DNA from: Peronospora farinosa
Lineage: Eukaryota; Oomycota; Peronosporomycetes; Peronosporales; Peronosporaceae
Assembly (NCBI GenBank): GCA_947646735.1
Contig: CANTFK010000736.1
Location: 62,001 to 126,000, forward strand
Reading direction: 5' to 3'
Length of the DNA: 64,000 bases
Numbering within the stretch: the first letter of the stretch is position 1; every line of letters begins with the position of its first letter. The notes under the pieces are model-generated. The model was not told the origin of the DNA. It saw nothing but the letters and a program-made list of their open reading frames with translations, and ran no database searches. Positions 63,044 through 64,000 of the stretch are shown here, in pieces. Position numbers and translations under genes: made by a program.

Positions 63044-64000
63044 ATGGATTCTTCCCCGTCTTCGACGGCTTCCGTGTCCGTGTCTCCCTCCAGCTCCGTC
63101 CTCCCCGTAAATGCACTGGTCCTTTCGGGATCAGATCGATTTCGTGGAATTAGGACCGGTACAAAATTTCTCTTATCCACGCAAATTTAATTTCCGGGGG
63201 GGGGGGGTTGGATCGGCTAACTTTGACATCCTTAATTACGGCGATCTATGATCGATTGGATGCTCAGAATGCCATCGTGACAGCTACCGTTCTTTGGAAA
63301 AGCCTTGCGGGAGCAGGAGGCGCGCGGTGATCGGCTGGAACGTGAATTTTAATCCTTTCAGGACGTAGCGCCTCCTCTGTCTGAGTACGTTTTAAATCGG
63401 TAACAACGTCCCCAAGAACAATACCACCATGCGATCCACAAGGCCGAAATTTTCGAGGAAGAACTGGGCAAACAAAAAGATCAATCCCGTGAAATCGCAA
63501 GCCTAAAATCCGCCCTGTTCAAGGCTAATGCGGCGACTCAACATACGCAGGAGAGACACCGATGGGACTTAGCTAGATTCTGATAGAAAAGTTCCAACTT
63601 CAGCAAGCTTCTCTCCAGAATGGGCTGTATAAACTTTACACTGATCATGACTATCACCTCGGGAAAAATACCCGCAGAGATGTGGTCTTGGATCAGATAT
63701 GTCGCGAGATCGCGGATCGCGAGAGAGAGCGTGATAGGGCCGTCTGTGATCGGGACTCTCTTCGATCACACTTGGCTCAGCTAGCGTCTGGATCGCTTCC
63801 AATTCCGCCAGTGGGCCATTCCGTGCCCATTACATCGGCATCCCCAGGGGGTAAGCGTTCTACGTCTACTCCGATGTCGGATCCTCCTCCCAAGTGTTTG
63901 CGAACCGCAGACCTCTCTTCTCCTCCAGCTCCATCGGGCTTTGTCCAGGAGGCCACCCGTTCGATCTCCGAGGAAATTCCAGCACGATCTGCTACCTCAG
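63044..64000 (+). pseudogene. Antisense accessory ORF of family A copy 4, frameshifted, runs off window
   Basis: Begins MDSSPSSTASVSVSPSSSVLPVNALV at 63044 and shifts near 63190, where there is a G12 run. Further pieces: EEELGKQKDQSREIASLKSALFKANAATQHTQERH (63450-63580) and ADRERERDRAVCDRDSLRSHLAQLASGSLPIPP...GGKRSTSTPMSDPPPKCLRTADLSSPPAP (63720-63940). The order Ser/Pro-rich, PVN, coiled coil, GKR-basic stretch is that of the intact ORF at 10371-12599 (PVNVRAALREL..., GKRSRRPSPRVPAKTSR). Diverged at sequence level, yet the layout is kept. Confidence 0.6.

Larger units (their letters stand above)
62077..64000 (-). mobile_element. Left end of another family A element (copy 4), continues past window
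   Basis: TGTGGTGGAGTGG at 62077 begins a diverged family A LTR: CGACTATCGGAGGGGGTACCCCGAT and ACCTTGTGTACCCGTCGG match 9495-9555. A plus-strand antisense ORF of family A type follows. By analogy with 9435-12599 this is the 3' LTR side of a minus-strand element whose pol lies beyond 64000. The inner LTR border was not located; the exact CACTTCACCACA terminus is not seen. Confidence 0.7.

Overview
The window looks like repeat-rich, gene-poor chromosomal DNA of a plant-pathogenic oomycete (Peronosporales: Phytophthora or a downy mildew). Three things suggest this: a secreted protein built from tandem WY-type units, the YTCANTYY-type initiator at its promoter, and Ty3/gypsy and Ty1/copia elements like those that fill oomycete genomes. 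No bacterial operon, tRNA, rRNA or CRISPR array was seen. The only intact large reading frames belong to retrotransposons. The two host-type genes (a WY effector and a beta-adaptin) are broken or interrupted.

Layout. 1-5670: decayed minus-strand Ty3 element of 'family A', running off the left edge, with its 5' LTR at 4725-5670. 5739-7109: 3' end of another Ty3 element. 7260-9430: copia RT remnant, LTR scraps and a dispersed repeat. 9435-21672: complete, very young family A element (12.2 kb, 4-bp target duplication ACCT, LTRs almost identical) on the minus strand, with intact gag, pol and an extra 742-codon ORF on the opposite strand. 22135-22733: solo LTR. 22808-30487: complete 'family B' Ty3 element (minus strand, duplication ATCAA). 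30713-33452: large WY-repeat secreted effector gene (minus strand, two frameshifts). 34430-41540: beta-adaptin pseudogene split by a complete copia element (34823-40047, duplication TGAAG). 43723-51946: an LTR remnant into which a complete 'family C' Ty3 element (43822-51458, duplication AGGGT) has inserted. 52459-53520: second copy of the effector, carrying a 621-bp insertion with a 17-bp duplication. 53536-56825: truncated family C element (minus strand). 56826-57880: AT-rich, unassigned. 57880-62040: decayed family A gag-pol (plus strand). 62077-64000: start of a further family A element that continues past the right edge.

The most striking pattern is shared by every Ty3 family here. Between the end of pol and the 3' LTR lies an extra ORF on the strand opposite to gag-pol. 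It starts in or just inside the 3' LTR and runs back toward pol. The encoded proteins are Ser/Pro-rich with a coiled coil. In families B and C the coiled-coil part is read from exactly the DNA that encodes the integrase-chromodomain end of Pol on the other strand, always in the same relative codon phase. In family A the antisense ORF is intact at 742 codons, begins inside the LTR behind a tandem array of small upstream ORFs, and sits in an element with two RNase H domains, the first of which has lost a catalytic Asp.

The elements depend on gag (capsid and zinc knuckle), pol (protease, RT, RNase H, integrase) and primer-binding sites seen next to the 5' LTRs. Most copies are decayed. Some single-base frameshifts lie in homopolymers and could be sequencing errors. 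All identifications are from reading the sequence; no database search was run.
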